Part shown: positions 9,646-18,827 of the stretch, piece by piece
Position numbering within the stretch: position 1 is the first letter of the stretch
How the letters are laid out: the number at the start of each line of letters is the position of its first letter
Assembly: GCF_016711335.1 (NCBI RefSeq)
Contig: NZ_JADJTF010000001.1
Coordinates: forward strand, 1-64,000
Length of the DNA: 64,000 bases
From: Thiofilum sp.
GTDB taxonomy: Bacteria > Pseudomonadota > Gammaproteobacteria > Thiotrichales > Thiotrichaceae
Reading direction: 5' to 3'
Position numbers and translations under genes: made by a program
The notes under the pieces: generated by a model
What the model was told of the DNA's origin: nothing
Databases searched by the model: none
What the model saw: only the letters and a program-made list of their open reading frames with translations

Positions 9646-10772
9646 ATGACTCATATCGCCGTGATTGGTGCAGGTTTTGCGGGACTAACCGCGATTCGCA
9701 CCCTGCGCAAACTAGACAAAACCATTGATATTACCCTCATTTCACCTAAAGGCCGAATTACATTACCTGCCTAGTACCATCTGGATTCCTAGCGGCTTAC
9801 GGACTCGTGAAGATGTGGTGATTCCACTCGATAATTTTCTCAAACGTATGAATGTGCAATTTAAAGCCGCAAAAGTAACGGGCTTAAAAGACGGTGGACG
9901 CACTATCGAAACCGATCAAGGTATGGTCACTAGCGACGGCGTTATTATTGCCTCCGGTGGACAATTTATAAAAAAGCTCCCGGCATTGAACACGCTATTA
10001 CGCCCTGTGAAGGGGTCGATGCAGCGGAAAAAATCCGTGATCGTTTAAAAGCACTGCAAAGCGGCACGATTGCTATTGGTTTTGCAGGTAATCCTAATGA
10101 GCCTACTGCGATGCGCGCGGTGCCGATGTTTGAATACCTATTTGGCATTGATACCTTATTACGCAAGCAAGGTCGCCGTGACCAATTTAAATTAGTCTTT
10201 TCAGTCCCGCAGAGAAACCCGGTAATCGCTTAGGCGAAAAAGCGGTAGCAGGCTTAATGGCTGAAATGGAAAAGCGCGGTATAGAGCGTCATTTAGGACA
10301 TAAAATGAAAGGCTTTGAGGCGAATAAAGTCAAAACCGAGGGTGGTGAATTTGCTGCTGATTTGATTTTATTTATGCCGGGTATGACGGGTAATTCGTGG
10401 TTTGATAATAGTGAATTACCGCGCTCTGCGGGCGGTTTAGTACAAGCCGATAAGCATTGTAAAGTAGCAGGCTTGGATAAGGTTTATGTGGCGGGCGATT
10501 CGGGTAGTTTTCCGGGACCTGATTGGATGCCTAAACAAGCGCATATGGCGGACTTACAAGCAGAAGCGGCTGCAAAAAATTTACTAGCTGAAATCAAGGG
10601 TAAACCTGCCGATCATACGTTTAAAGTCGAGCTGATTTGTATCGTGGACTCGAATGAAAAAGGTATGTTGATTAAACGCACTGAGACAGGTAGCACACTA
10701 TTACCTAATTGCCGTGCATTCCATTGGGCAAAACGTGGCTTTGAAAAAGTATATTTGCGCAAATACCGTTAA
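9646..10772 (+). pseudogene. Sulfide:quinone oxidoreductase-like FAD flavoprotein with three frameshifts
   Basis: The start MTHIAVIGAGFAGLTAIRTL is the FAD-binding Rossmann motif. Pieced together over three single-base shifts, the product is about 375 residues with the SQR/FccB layout: AELHYLPSTIWIPSG, VIIASGGQ, TPCEGVDAAEKIRDRL, MFEYLFGID, VYVAGDSGSFPGPDWMPKQ (second FAD site) and the C-terminal FHWAKRGFEKVYL. The shifts are an extra G near 9751, a missing A in the A-run at 9970-9975 and a missing T in the T-run at 10198-10201. All lie in or next to short homopolymers, so sequence error is a serious alternative to a real pseudogene. Family members oxidize sulfide at the membrane; the exact type is not resolved. 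Confidence 0.85.
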
Positions 10773-10777
10773 TGCAC

Positions 10778-10818
10778 TTGAGCAGGGTTAGGTATTTAAC
10801 ACGCCTAATCCTGCTCAA
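10778..10818. terminator. Bidirectional terminator between convergent genes
   Basis: The left arm TTGAGCAGGGTTAGG (10778-10792) pairs with CCTAATCCTGCTCAA (10804-10818) in a 15-bp stem with one G-T pair and an 11-base loop. It sits between the flavoprotein stop (10772) and the convergent nuclease gene, and its right arm overlaps the last codons of that gene. No long T-run follows, so it could also simply be a stabilising RNA hairpin. Confidence 0.6.
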
Positions 10819-12361
10819 TGGCAAAGCCGACAATATTACGTGTGACCTTACTAAACTCCACACCAATTAAGTATAAGGGCTGATTCAATGCCCGATACTT
10901 GTCCGCATAGCGCTTGTCATGGATTTGTCTAAGCGCTTCGCCCTCTGAGCTATGCTCAAGCACTTTGAATTCAAATAAGTAAATGCGCCCGCTGAATTTC
11001 ACCGCCATGTCTAGACGCCCCAAGCTCGAACTATCTTCGACTATGGTGTCAATCCCTAGCGCGGCAAAATGGGAGTAAAAAATGGAAGCATAGTAGCCTT
11101 CATACTGCGCTAATACCCCTCGGCTGCTGTCATACCATTGATGCGGAATACTGGCGAAAAAGGCGTGGAATAAGCCTTGGAGTTCTTCTACCGCATTACG
11201 TTGCAGGATTTTAATCAGGTTAATACGATTGCGTAGAGCCAAGCTTTCATTCACCCCATAGGCACTCAGTAGGCTGCTATTGAGACTGCTTTTCACTTCA
11301 TGATTGGGGTAGCCCAAGGTGTAAAACCAATAGCCGAGCAGGGGTTGTTCGACTTGATGAATAGTTAAATAGCCCGTTTGAAACAACAGCGCTTCATTAC
11401 TGATATGGTCAATATCAAAGGCTGAGAGTAGGGCTTCATCGGATTGGAGTTGTTCTAAATTGGGAGTGAAGAATTGATTATTGGCTAGGTGGCGAATCAG
11501 GAAGGTGGGTGTTCCCGTTTCAAACCAGTAGTTTTTAAATTCGCGGCGATCAAACAGATTGAGGACATCAAAGGGATTATAAACGCCCTCCCCTAGCCAG
11601 TTATATCCGTTATACCAATAGCGAATACTGTCTCGGTCTAAGCCCTCCAACTCTGGGGCAAACACGGTGTCTATATCCTGATCGGTATACCCGCATAGGG
11701 TGCTGTAGCGTTTATCAAGAGTAATATCTTTGAGGTTGTTCAAGCCCGAAAATAAGCTCACCTTGGAGAATTTAGTCACTCCGGTCAATAAACTAAATTT
11801 GATCTTGGCGTCATAGTCTTTGATCGTACTGTAAAAACCGCGTAGAAAATCTCGATTCGCACTCGCTAATTCACGATTTTCGAGCGCGTCTAAGATGGGT
11901 TTGTCGTATTCATCGATTAGAATCACTAAGGGTAAATTGGTTTGCTCGGTCAACCTATCAATCAAATCCGCAAAACGCCCCCCCACATCCTCTAATCGCG
12001 GTGGCATATCTAAAATACGCTCAAAATAACTTAATTGCTGATGCAGCGACTCTTTTAATGCAGAATGAACATTATAATTATTACGCCCAAAACTAAAGCG
12101 TAGTACTGGATATTGTACCGACCAATCCCATTGATCGTGGATGGCTAAGCCTCTAAATAGAAGTTCATTGCCTTCAAACAGTTCTTTAAGCGTATCCAGA
12201 AATAGGCTCTTACCAAAGCGACGCGGACGGGAGAGAAAATAGTGTTTACCTGACTCTATCAGACTAAGGGCTAACGCGGTTTTATCGACGTAGTAATAGT
12301 TATTTTCACGAATTTCGCGGAAGGTTTGAATACCGATGGGCAATTTTTTACGTGCTGTCAT
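10805..12361 (-). CDS. AAA-ATPase-like / PD-(D/E)XK nuclease family protein (DUF1703 type)
   Basis: The protein has 518 residues. The N-terminal part is an AAA-ATPase-like domain: LPIGIQTFREIRENNYYYVDKT is the family hallmark, followed by a Walker A-like SRPRRFGKSLFLDTL and a Walker B-like LVILIDEYDKPI. The C-terminal 120 residues resemble a PD-(D/E)XK nuclease core (GRLDMAVKFSGRIYLFEFKV, with Asp and E-x-K). Such genes are numerous and mobile in many bacteria, but their role is not established; defence or selfish spread have been suggested. It stands alone, with conventional genes on both sides. Confidence 0.88.
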   Translation of the reverse strand: MTARKKLPIGIQTFREIRENNYYYVDKTALALSLIESGKHYFLSRPRRFGKSLFLDTLKELFEGNELLFRGLAIHDQWDWSVQYPVLRFSFGRNNYNVHSALKESLHQQLSYFERILDMPPRLEDVGGRFADLIDRLTEQTNLPLVILIDEYDKPILDALENRELASANRDFLRGFYSTIKDYDAKIKFSLLTGVTKFSKVSLFSGLNNLKDITLDKRYSTLCGYTDQDIDTVFAPELEGLDRDSIRYWYNGYNWLGEGVYNPFDVLNLFDRREFKNYWFETGTPTFLIRHLANNQFFTPNLEQLQSDEALLSAFDIDHISNEALLFQTGYLTIHQVEQPLLGYWFYTLGYPNHEVKSSLNSSLLSAYGVNESLALRNRINLIKILQRNAVEELQGLFHAFFASIPHQWYDSSRGVLAQYEGYYASIFYSHFAALGIDTIVEDSSSLGRLDMAVKFSGRIYLFEFKVLEHSSEGEALRQIHDKRYADKYRALNQPLYLIGVEFSKVTRNIVGFAIEQD

Positions 12362-12460
12362 GGTGAGCTAAGACCTAATTGGACGTAAGCCTAGTTTAGC
12401 ACGCTTCTCTAGGGCGCTAACTTTCTTTACTATCCCACTAAACTATTAGCGAGGATAGCT

Positions 12461-12868
12461 ATGCTTAGTGCACAACAACTCAATACCTTTTTATCCCATG
12501 AATTCCCACAATGCCCAGCCGTAGTCGAGCAAGTCGGTGAGCGCAGTAGTACGGTGCGCTATAAAGTCGATGTTTCCGCATTGCGTCCGGGAGGCACGGT
12601 ATCAGGACCTACCATGATGTTACTCGCCGATGTAGCCTTATATGCAGCCATTTTAGGAACTATTGGTTTAGTGCCTCTAGCCGTTACCACCAATCTCAAT
12701 ATTAATTTTTTACGTAAACCTCAGGCAGATAAAGACCTAATTGGCGTTTGTACCCTACTTAAATTGGGTAAAGTGCTGGCAGTGGGTGAGGTGAGTATTT
12801 ATTCAGAGGGTGAAGACGAACCTGTTGCCCACGCAGTAGGTACTTATTCTATTCCGCCCAAGCAATAA
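12461..12868 (+). CDS. Hotdog-fold thioesterase (PaaI-like)
   Basis: This 135-residue single-domain protein has the 4HBT/PaaI pattern: RPGGTVSGPTMMLLADVALYAAI is the hot-dog helix with the catalytic Asp, followed by AVTTNLNINFLRKP. Such enzymes hydrolyse acyl- or aryl-CoA thioesters in the cytoplasm. The ATG has a GAGGATAG ribosome site. It lies 52 bases upstream of a flavin oxidoreductase gene in the same direction and may be cotranscribed with it. The substrate is unknown. Confidence 0.82.
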   Translation: MLSAQQLNTFLSHEFPQCPAVVEQVGERSSTVRYKVDVSALRPGGTVSGPTMMLLADVALYAAILGTIGLVPLAVTTNLNINFLRKPQADKDLIGVCTLLKLGKVLAVGEVSIYSEGEDEPVAHAVGTYSIPPKQ

Positions 12869-12920
12869 ACTGCGAATTACCGTAAGCTCTAACTCAATGC
12901 TTCTTTCTTGAGACACTATC

Positions 12921-14300
12921 ATGACCGCTAGACACGCTGCTGCTCTACAAGCTTTTGCTGATCATTTTGGCAAAGACTTCTCCACGAATCTTACTACTCG
13001 CCAACAACACGCCCATACTCAGACTTGGCTGACTAACCAACCGGCGGATGGGGTGTTATTGGCTCATAATAAGCAGATGCTCATTGATGCGGTTAAACTG
13101 GCGGCGAACTATCAGTGTCCCATTATTCCTTTTGGAATTGGTTCGTCTTTAGAGGGTCATGTCAATGCACCGCTCGGTGGGGTGTGTATTGATCTATCCA
13201 CTATGAATCAAGTACTCGAAATTCACGCTGAGGATTTAGCAGTTACCGTGCAACCCGGCGTTACGCGAGAAGCGCTTAATCAAACTTTACGTCATACAGG
13301 ACTATTTTTCCCCATTGATCCTGGGGCTAATGCGACCTTAGGCGGTATGACCTCCACCCGTGCCTCAGGCACTAATGCAGTACGCTACGGCACAATGAAA
13401 GATGTCATTTTAAATCTAGAGGTGATCACGGCTACGGGTGAAGTGATTAAAACCGCCAGTCGTGCCAAAAAAAGTGCGGCAGGCTATGACCTCACACGCT
13501 TATTTATAGGTGCTGAGGGGACTTTAGGCTTGATCAGTGAATTAACCGTCAAAGTGTTTGGTCGCCCTGAAGTAGTCGCAGGTGGAGTATGTGCTTTTCC
13601 TAGTGTCAATGCCGCCTGCCTTGCCGTGATTCAAACCATTCAATATGGTATTCCGGTGGCACGTATTGAGTTGCTGGATGAATTACAAGTCAAAGCGTGT
13701 AATAACTATTCCAAACTCACTATGCCTGAACAACCCACGCTATTTGTCGAATTTCATGGTAGTGCCTTGGGGGTAGCAGAACAGGCTGACACCTTTGCCG
13801 AGATTGCGAAAGAACACGGCGCTGATACTTTTAATTGGTCTAGTGATGAGAGCCAATTATCTCAATTATGGAAAGCTCGCCATCAAGCCTATTTTGCAGT
13901 GCAATCGTTGCGCCCTGACTGTAAGCCTTGCGCCACCGATGCCTGTGTACCGATTTCAAGATTAGCCGATTGTGTAGCTGAAACCCGCGCCGATATTGAA
14001 GCAACAGGTTTAATTGCGCCTATAGTTGGGCATGTGGGTGATGGTAATTTTCATGTGTCGCTATTGATTGATGTAAACAACCCGCATGAGATTGAAAAGG
14101 CTGAAAGCTTCATGGCTCGCCTGAGCGAACGTGCTATTAAAATGGGCGGCACTTGTACGGGCGAACATGGCATTGGTCAAGGTAAACAAAAGTATTTAAG
14201 TGCTGAATTAGGAGAGAACACAGTGGAAGTGATGCGCCTGATTAAACGAGCACTGGATCCACACAATATTATGAATCCGGGGAAGATTTTTAGTCTTTAA
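12921..14300 (+). CDS. FAD-binding oxidoreductase, D-lactate dehydrogenase (cytochrome)-like
   Basis: This 459-residue GlcD/DLD-type enzyme has an N-terminal FAD-binding domain (PFGIGSSLEGHVNAPLGG; DPGANATLGGMTSTRASGTNAVRYG cut as a PP-loop region) and a C-terminal cap with VGHVGDGNFHV and CTGEHGIGQGKQKYL. The GEHGIG and GDGNFH histidines are the conserved active-site residues. It would oxidize a 2-hydroxy acid such as D-lactate and pass electrons to quinone or cytochrome. Glycolate oxidase GlcD is a possible alternative, but no glcE or glcF is nearby. Confidence 0.87.
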   Translation: MTARHAAALQAFADHFGKDFSTNLTTRQQHAHTQTWLTNQPADGVLLAHNKQMLIDAVKLAANYQCPIIPFGIGSSLEGHVNAPLGGVCIDLSTMNQVLEIHAEDLAVTVQPGVTREALNQTLRHTGLFFPIDPGANATLGGMTSTRASGTNAVRYGTMKDVILNLEVITATGEVIKTASRAKKSAAGYDLTRLFIGAEGTLGLISELTVKVFGRPEVVAGGVCAFPSVNAACLAVIQTIQYGIPVARIELLDELQVKACNNYSKLTMPEQPTLFVEFHGSALGVAEQADTFAEIAKEHGADTFNWSSDESQLSQLWKARHQAYFAVQSLRPDCKPCATDACVPISRLADCVAETRADIEATGLIAPIVGHVGDGNFHVSLLIDVNNPHEIEKAESFMARLSERAIKMGGTCTGEHGIGQGKQKYLSAELGENTVEVMRLIKRALDPHNIMNPGKIFSL

Positions 14301-14347
14301 TGTAATACCTCTTTAATGCATATCAAGCTAAGCTGCTTTCTAAGGAT

Positions 14348-14441
14348 AATGGGTAAGGGTTAACAGACCGTTTTGTCGCAGGGATGCGACAAAGAGCGTA
14401 CAGGGATGTATTCACCGCGTGTCTGTTAAGCCTTACCCATT
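14348..14441. repeat. 94-bp palindromic element with GGGA-loop hairpins
   Basis: The outer arms (14348-14368 and 14421-14441) match as inverted repeats at 20 of 21 positions. Inside, TTTGTCGCA-GGGA-TGCGACAAA (14372-14393) forms a 9-bp hairpin and TACA-GGGA-TGTA a second small hairpin with the same GGGA loop. It lies between two convergent genes. It resembles the short palindromic repeats dispersed in gammaproteobacterial genomes and could also work as a bidirectional terminator. I see only one copy in this window. Confidence 0.75.
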
Positions 14442-14466
14442 AGCCGCCTAGTGTACCACCAACCAA

Positions 14467-15012
14467 TCACACCTCTAAAAATCGAGGCATTAACTCCACT
14501 AAATTGCACGGTTTATGACGGCTATCGAGTTGATGCACAATAATATGATCCCATCCGTCCTTACAAGCCCCCGGAGAGCCGGGCAAACTAAACAACACCG
14601 TACCATTAGCTAATCCAGCAATAGCTCTCGACTGTAAGCTAGAGGTCTTGATCAAGTTATAAGAAATCTGACGGAATAGCTCTCCAAATCCCTCAATTTC
14701 TTTGTCGTACAATACCTTAAGCGCTTCTGGCGTCACATCGCGTCCTGTTAAGCCAGTGCCTCCGGTAGTAATCACCGCATGAATCTCAGGATCAGCAATC
14801 CATTGCGACACAATGGCACGCAGCACATAAATATTGTCGGGAGCAATATGCTTAGCTGCCACCTGATGACCTGCCGCCTTAATACGTTCACACAATACTT
14901 GACCCGAAGTATCGTTTTCTTCAGTGCGTGTGTCGGATACTGTTAAGACCGCAATATTAATCGGTTTGAATGCGGCATTGGGGGAGTATGTGACATGAAA
15001 GGCTCCAAACAT
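14467..15012 (-). CDS. moaB: Molybdenum cofactor biosynthesis protein B
   Basis: This 181-residue MoaB/MogA-type protein adenylylates molybdopterin in Moco synthesis. It shows AVLTVSDTRTEENDTSGQ, the TTGGTGLTGRDVTPEAL active-site segment and LPGSPGACKDGWDHI near the end. It is monocistronic as far as seen, with no other moa genes nearby. The start MFGAFHVTYSPNAAF places the domain at residue 17, as in other members. MogA is a less likely alternative because the chain is short and begins like MoaB. Confidence 0.9.
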   Translation of the reverse strand: MFGAFHVTYSPNAAFKPINIAVLTVSDTRTEENDTSGQVLCERIKAAGHQVAAKHIAPDNIYVLRAIVSQWIADPEIHAVITTGGTGLTGRDVTPEALKVLYDKEIEGFGELFRQISYNLIKTSSLQSRAIAGLANGTVLFSLPGSPGACKDGWDHIIVHQLDSRHKPCNLVELMPRFLEV

Positions 15013-15248
15013 ATAAATAACTCAGCATCATGTCATGGAGAAAGGAAGCCTGCCAATAGGCTCATTAGCAGACTCAAGAAGGAATGAAGCTATTCAAAAA
15101 GAAAGGGTAGTAGCAACCACTCTAGCCACTACCCTAGGGGCTTCGTCCCTGAAACCGAAGGGCTTCCATAAGCGGAGAAACAATACAAACCAACAAGATT
15201 ATTACCCTAAGGTGAGAAATAAACTTAATTAGTATAATTTAATAACCC

Positions 15249-15482
15249 TTAAGCACGTTTAGCCTTTGATTTTTTAATTACTTTTTTAGCCTTAATATGT
15301 TTAGCAGGCTTTTTAGCAACAGATTTCTTTTTAACTTTGTGCTTTTTAGCAACATGACCCTTTTTCATGACTTTAGCTGTGGGTGATTTAGTCATAGTGC
15401 TAGAAGCTGCTTGAACTGAACTCATGCCTAATGCGGTAGCTAATGTAACTGCTAATGCCAGTGTTGCCATTTTGATTTTCAT
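15249..15482 (-). CDS. Small exported Lys/Ala-rich polycationic protein
   Basis: The 77 residues comprise a clear signal peptide (MKIKMATLALAVTLATALGM, with cleavage near VQA) and a mature part of about 50 residues that is almost only Lys, Ala, Val, His and Ser, with KKSVAKKPAKHIKAKK as a typical stretch. The composition resembles histone H1-like tails, but the signal peptide sends it to the periplasm, where it could bind anionic polymers, LPS or phosphate. It could also be an acid-shock-like protein (Asr), which is similarly Lys/Ala-rich and exported. It lies downstream of and antiparallel to nothing obvious. A TAGGTTATAAAAGGG leader precedes the ATG. Confidence 0.7.
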   Translation of the reverse strand: MKIKMATLALAVTLATALGMSSVQAASSTMTKSPTAKVMKKGHVAKKHKVKKKSVAKKPAKHIKAKKVIKKSKAKRA

Positions 15483-15600
15483 TGACTATTCCCTTTTATA
15501 ACCTAAATTTTTCATCAACCCTGATTATGATAATCCATAACCTTGAGACATAGACTAACAAGCTAATTATTAAAAACGACTTAAAAGGTTAGCCCTTTTG

Positions 15601-16926
15601 TTATTTACAAAAGGGGAATAATGATAAAGGAAACTGTACTTGTACAATCAATCCCTTGCCGCTTACTGGTACACTCAACTGAATACTAGCCCCTAATTGC
15701 TGTACAATATTGTGCACGATGGCTAGACCTAGCCCTGTTCCAGCCGCTTGATGATTCGAGGCACGATAAAAACGTTCAAACACATAGGGGCGCTCAAGTT
15801 CTGGAATACCAATCCCGCTATCCTCCACCCACAACTTTATATGCAGCGGATTAGTAGCCAGTCCTACCTTAATCATGCCTCCGGCGGGAGTATATTTGAT
15901 GGCATTATCTAATAAGTTTTTTAATAAGATAGTTAAAGCAGACTCATTAGCTAAAATAGTTAAGGGTTGTTGGGGCAACTCCAGTATTAACTCTAATTGA
16001 TGGCTTTTAGCACTGACTTGATAGTCCTGAGTAATATAGGACACTAGATTATTTAAGGTCACCCATTCCTTTTCTAAATCAGGCATATCATGACGTGCAA
16101 GTGTTAATAACTGCTCCACTAGGTAAATAGCTCGCTCAATACGCTCACCTAGCTTTTGAATCGCCTGCAACCGTTGTGGCTCTGTTTTTGCACGCTCTGC
16201 TAATTGAATTTGCAATTTTAATGCGGTTAAAGGCGAGCGTAACTCATGTGACGCATCGGCAATAAATGTATGTTGAGCTTTTAATGTCTGCTCTAAGCGT
16301 GCTAGTAGCCCATTTAAAGCGTCCGTAATGGGTACTAACTCCTGCGGTTGATCTTGACTAGAAAGGGGTGCTAAATCATTTGAATTACGCTGGGTAATGG
16401 CAACCGTCATCTGTTTCAGAGGTCGTAAATTGCGTCTAACAATCCACCCTGTTAAAAACAATAATAAAGGAATCAATAATATAAAAGGAGAAAGTGAACG
16501 CAGTGCTAAGTTTTTAGCGAGTAAATCACGCTTGCTTTCGGGTTGAGCGACCTGAATATAATGACCTCGGCGGGAAGTAGTATAAACACGCCAATACGAA
16601 TCAAAAGCCTGGACATTTTGAAAGCCTAAGGTTTTGTAACGCGGCATAGTAAAATCATTACTAGACGAATAAATTAACTCGCCTTCTGGATTCCAAACCT
16701 CAACAAAAATATCCTCACCTAGTAAATCTTTTTCAGAATACTCTGCATCTTCGTCAAGGCGATAAGGTATAAACAGTGCAGCTTGCTGGAGATAATAATC
16801 AAATAGTTTATTGGCCTCTTGTTGAGCCACATTATAAATAGCCCAACCTGCCAGAAATGCAGCCATTGACAAGCCCAAACTCAAACTAATAATTAATTGC
16901 CAATGAATACTGCGCTTCATCATCAC
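15601..16926 (-). CDS. Sensor histidine kinase (QseC/PmrB-like)
   Basis: This 441-residue inner-membrane kinase has two membrane helices (about 10-30 and 148-166) bracketing a periplasmic sensor of about 115 residues, a HAMP-like segment, the HisKA box FIADASHELRSPLTALK with the phospho-accepting His, and an ATPase domain (LLDNAIKYTPAGG; EDSGIGIPELE; GTGLGLAIVHNIV). It overlaps its response regulator by 4 bases, so the two form one operon. The signal is unknown; a QseC/PmrB-type regulator of envelope or metal stress is the closest comparison. Confidence 0.92.
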   Translation of the reverse strand: MMMKRSIHWQLIISLSLGLSMAAFLAGWAIYNVAQQEANKLFDYYLQQAALFIPYRLDEDAEYSEKDLLGEDIFVEVWNPEGELIYSSSNDFTMPRYKTLGFQNVQAFDSYWRVYTTSRRGHYIQVAQPESKRDLLAKNLALRSLSPFILLIPLLLFLTGWIVRRNLRPLKQMTVAITQRNSNDLAPLSSQDQPQELVPITDALNGLLARLEQTLKAQHTFIADASHELRSPLTALKLQIQLAERAKTEPQRLQAIQKLGERIERAIYLVEQLLTLARHDMPDLEKEWVTLNNLVSYITQDYQVSAKSHQLELILELPQQPLTILANESALTILLKNLLDNAIKYTPAGGMIKVGLATNPLHIKLWVEDSGIGIPELERPYVFERFYRASNHQAAGTGLGLAIVHNIVQQLGASIQLSVPVSGKGLIVQVQFPLSLFPFCK

Positions 16927-17576
16927 ACAGGTATTTTATACCCCACTCCTCTTACATTTTTAATAAAATCCACACCCAGCTTTTTACGTAATAAATGAAT
17001 ATAAACCTCTACCGTATTACTCTCAATTTCTTCATTCCAACCGTAAATTTTATCCTCTAAACGTGTTTTAGATACTACTTGACCGGCTGCTTCCATTAAC
17101 ACTTGTAATAATCCGAATTCTCTGGCGGACAAGTGCAGTAATTCACCGTGCCAATAAGCCTCATGCGTGGCTGGATTTAAGACTAAACCTCTTGCAGCCA
17201 GCTCTACTTGAGTACGCCCTGATTTACGCCGTAATAAGGCACGAATCCGCGCAAATAACTCATCTAAATCAAACGGTTTAATCAAATAATCATCCGCACC
17301 GCTATCCAGCACTTTAACTCTATCGGTAACTAAATCGCGTGCCGTTAACACCAAGACCGCTGCTTGCCCTCCCCCCCTACGATAATCTAGCAGTACTTGC
17401 TCGCCCTTCTTTTTGGGTAAGCCTAGATCTAATACCACCACATCATATTCTTGTAATAAGGCTAGCTCTGCACTATGCCCGTCACGCACCCAATCTACCG
17501 CATAATTTTCATTACGCAGACTTTCCTCTAGGCTTTCCCCAATCATGGGATCATCTTCGACAATTAATAAACGCAT
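16923..17576 (-). CDS. OmpR/PhoB-family response regulator
   Basis: This 217-residue regulator has a receiver domain (acidic LIVEDDPMIGE; phospho-acceptor Asp in VVVLDLGLPKKKG; Lys in DYLIKPFDLDELF) and a winged-helix output domain (SAREFGLLQVLMEAAG; SNTVEVYIHLLRKKLG; VRGVGYKI). It is the partner of the kinase encoded immediately downstream with a 4-base overlap. The target genes cannot be told from the window. No repeat resembling a half-site pair stands out upstream of 17576. Confidence 0.94.
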   Translation of the reverse strand: MRLLIVEDDPMIGESLEESLRNENYAVDWVRDGHSAELALLQEYDVVVLDLGLPKKKGEQVLLDYRRGGGQAAVLVLTARDLVTDRVKVLDSGADDYLIKPFDLDELFARIRALLRRKSGRTQVELAARGLVLNPATHEAYWHGELLHLSAREFGLLQVLMEAAGQVVSKTRLEDKIYGWNEEIESNTVEVYIHLLRKKLGVDFIKNVRGVGYKIPV

Positions 17577-17640
17577 AGACTGTTAGTCCTTAGGGCTTAC
17601 TGGCGTTTTTAGCTTTTACACATGGTGTTTTAGGGTTAGC

Positions 17641-18594
17641 CTATAACCAGCCTTTGTGCTTAAAGAACAGATACGGCGCTAGCCCTGCTAAAATCATCAA
17701 TCCTAATGCCCACGGATAACCCACTAACCATTCTAGTTCTGGCATGTGTTTGAAGTTCATACCATAAGCACTCGCCACTAAGGTAGGAGGTAAAAACACC
17801 ACGGCGGCAATAGAGAAAATTTTAATGATTTGGTTTTGTTTAATATTGATAAAGCCTTGGGTCGAACTCATCAAAAAGTTGATTTTGTCAAACAGAAAAG
17901 CGGTATGTGACATCAAACCCTCAATATCGCGCATGACCTCGCGCAGCGTTTCATGTGAGTCTTGATAATCGCGTAAATGGCGTAAGAGAAAAGATATACC
18001 CCGCTGGGTATCCATCAAACACAGACGGATTTTACCATTCCGATCCTCAAGCTTGGCCAAATCACTAATCGCATCCTCCAGCTCCGAGTCCTCCTCTTCG
18101 AGCACTGAATGGCTTACATCTTCGAGCTTATGATGAATATCCTCTAGATAGTCTGCGTGATTTTCAACCTTTTGCTCTAATAGCGTCACGAGCAAATCAG
18201 CTACATGACTACACTTGACTTGTCCGCGTCTAGCTCTCAAACGGAATAATCTAAAATCAGCCAGCTTTTCATCCCGAATTGTAATTAAGCGCTCACCCTG
18301 CAAAATGAAAGCGACTGAGACCGTGCTATAACGATTGTCCTCTTGATACATAAACAAAGAGTGCACATGAATCCCTGCCTGATCCACAAAGCAACGGGCA
18401 GAGGACTCAATCTCCTCAACATCATCAAACTCCGGCAAGTCGGTATGTAACATTTGCTCTAATAGCGAATGCTCATCCTCTTCTGGCTCACAAATATCGA
18501 CCCATTGCGCTTCTTGGAGTTGTCGAGTTAATTGATCCTTATCTGCTTTGATTTCCCGAATGAATCCGCCATCTAATTTAAATAAGCGCAGCAT
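17641..18594 (-). CDS. corA: CorA family magnesium/cobalt transporter
   Basis: This 317-residue channel-forming protein has the large cytoplasmic domain followed by two C-terminal helices and the invariant YGMNF selectivity motif (about residue 279), then a final helix ending in FFKHKGWL. Homopentameric CorA takes up Mg2+ (also Co2+ or Ni2+) across the inner membrane. It is transcribed in the same direction as the two-component genes, 64 bases upstream of the regulator, and might be part of the same transcript. Confidence 0.95.
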   Translation of the reverse strand: MLRLFKLDGGFIREIKADKDQLTRQLQEAQWVDICEPEEDEHSLLEQMLHTDLPEFDDVEEIESSARCFVDQAGIHVHSLFMYQEDNRYSTVSVAFILQGERLITIRDEKLADFRLFRLRARRGQVKCSHVADLLVTLLEQKVENHADYLEDIHHKLEDVSHSVLEEEDSELEDAISDLAKLEDRNGKIRLCLMDTQRGISFLLRHLRDYQDSHETLREVMRDIEGLMSHTAFLFDKINFLMSSTQGFINIKQNQIIKIFSIAAVVFLPPTLVASAYGMNFKHMPELEWLVGYPWALGLMILAGLAPYLFFKHKGWL

Positions 18595-18827
18595 ACGACT
18601 CTCCTAAGTATTGGTCTTAGCGCCAAGAGACCGCGATTCTAACAGAATCTAAGGTGTGACTAGCTATTTTACATTTGTACAATCTTTTAGCACTTTAAGG
18701 CTTAAAGTGGTGTTAAATAACCGATTAGCGGCTAAAAGAGACAGGAACTTGCTAGATCTCGTATAGTCATACAGGCTGAGATAGATAATTGATGTCCATA
18801 GAATAAAAAGTAAGAGGGACTAATTGA

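Noticed and set aside
15035..15232. A 65-codon open frame on the plus strand between moaB and the Lys-rich protein gene
   Set aside because: It overlaps short inverted repeats (for example GGGTAGT at 15105 and ACTACCC at 15128), has no family pattern and no convincing ribosome site; the stretch is better read as intergenic.
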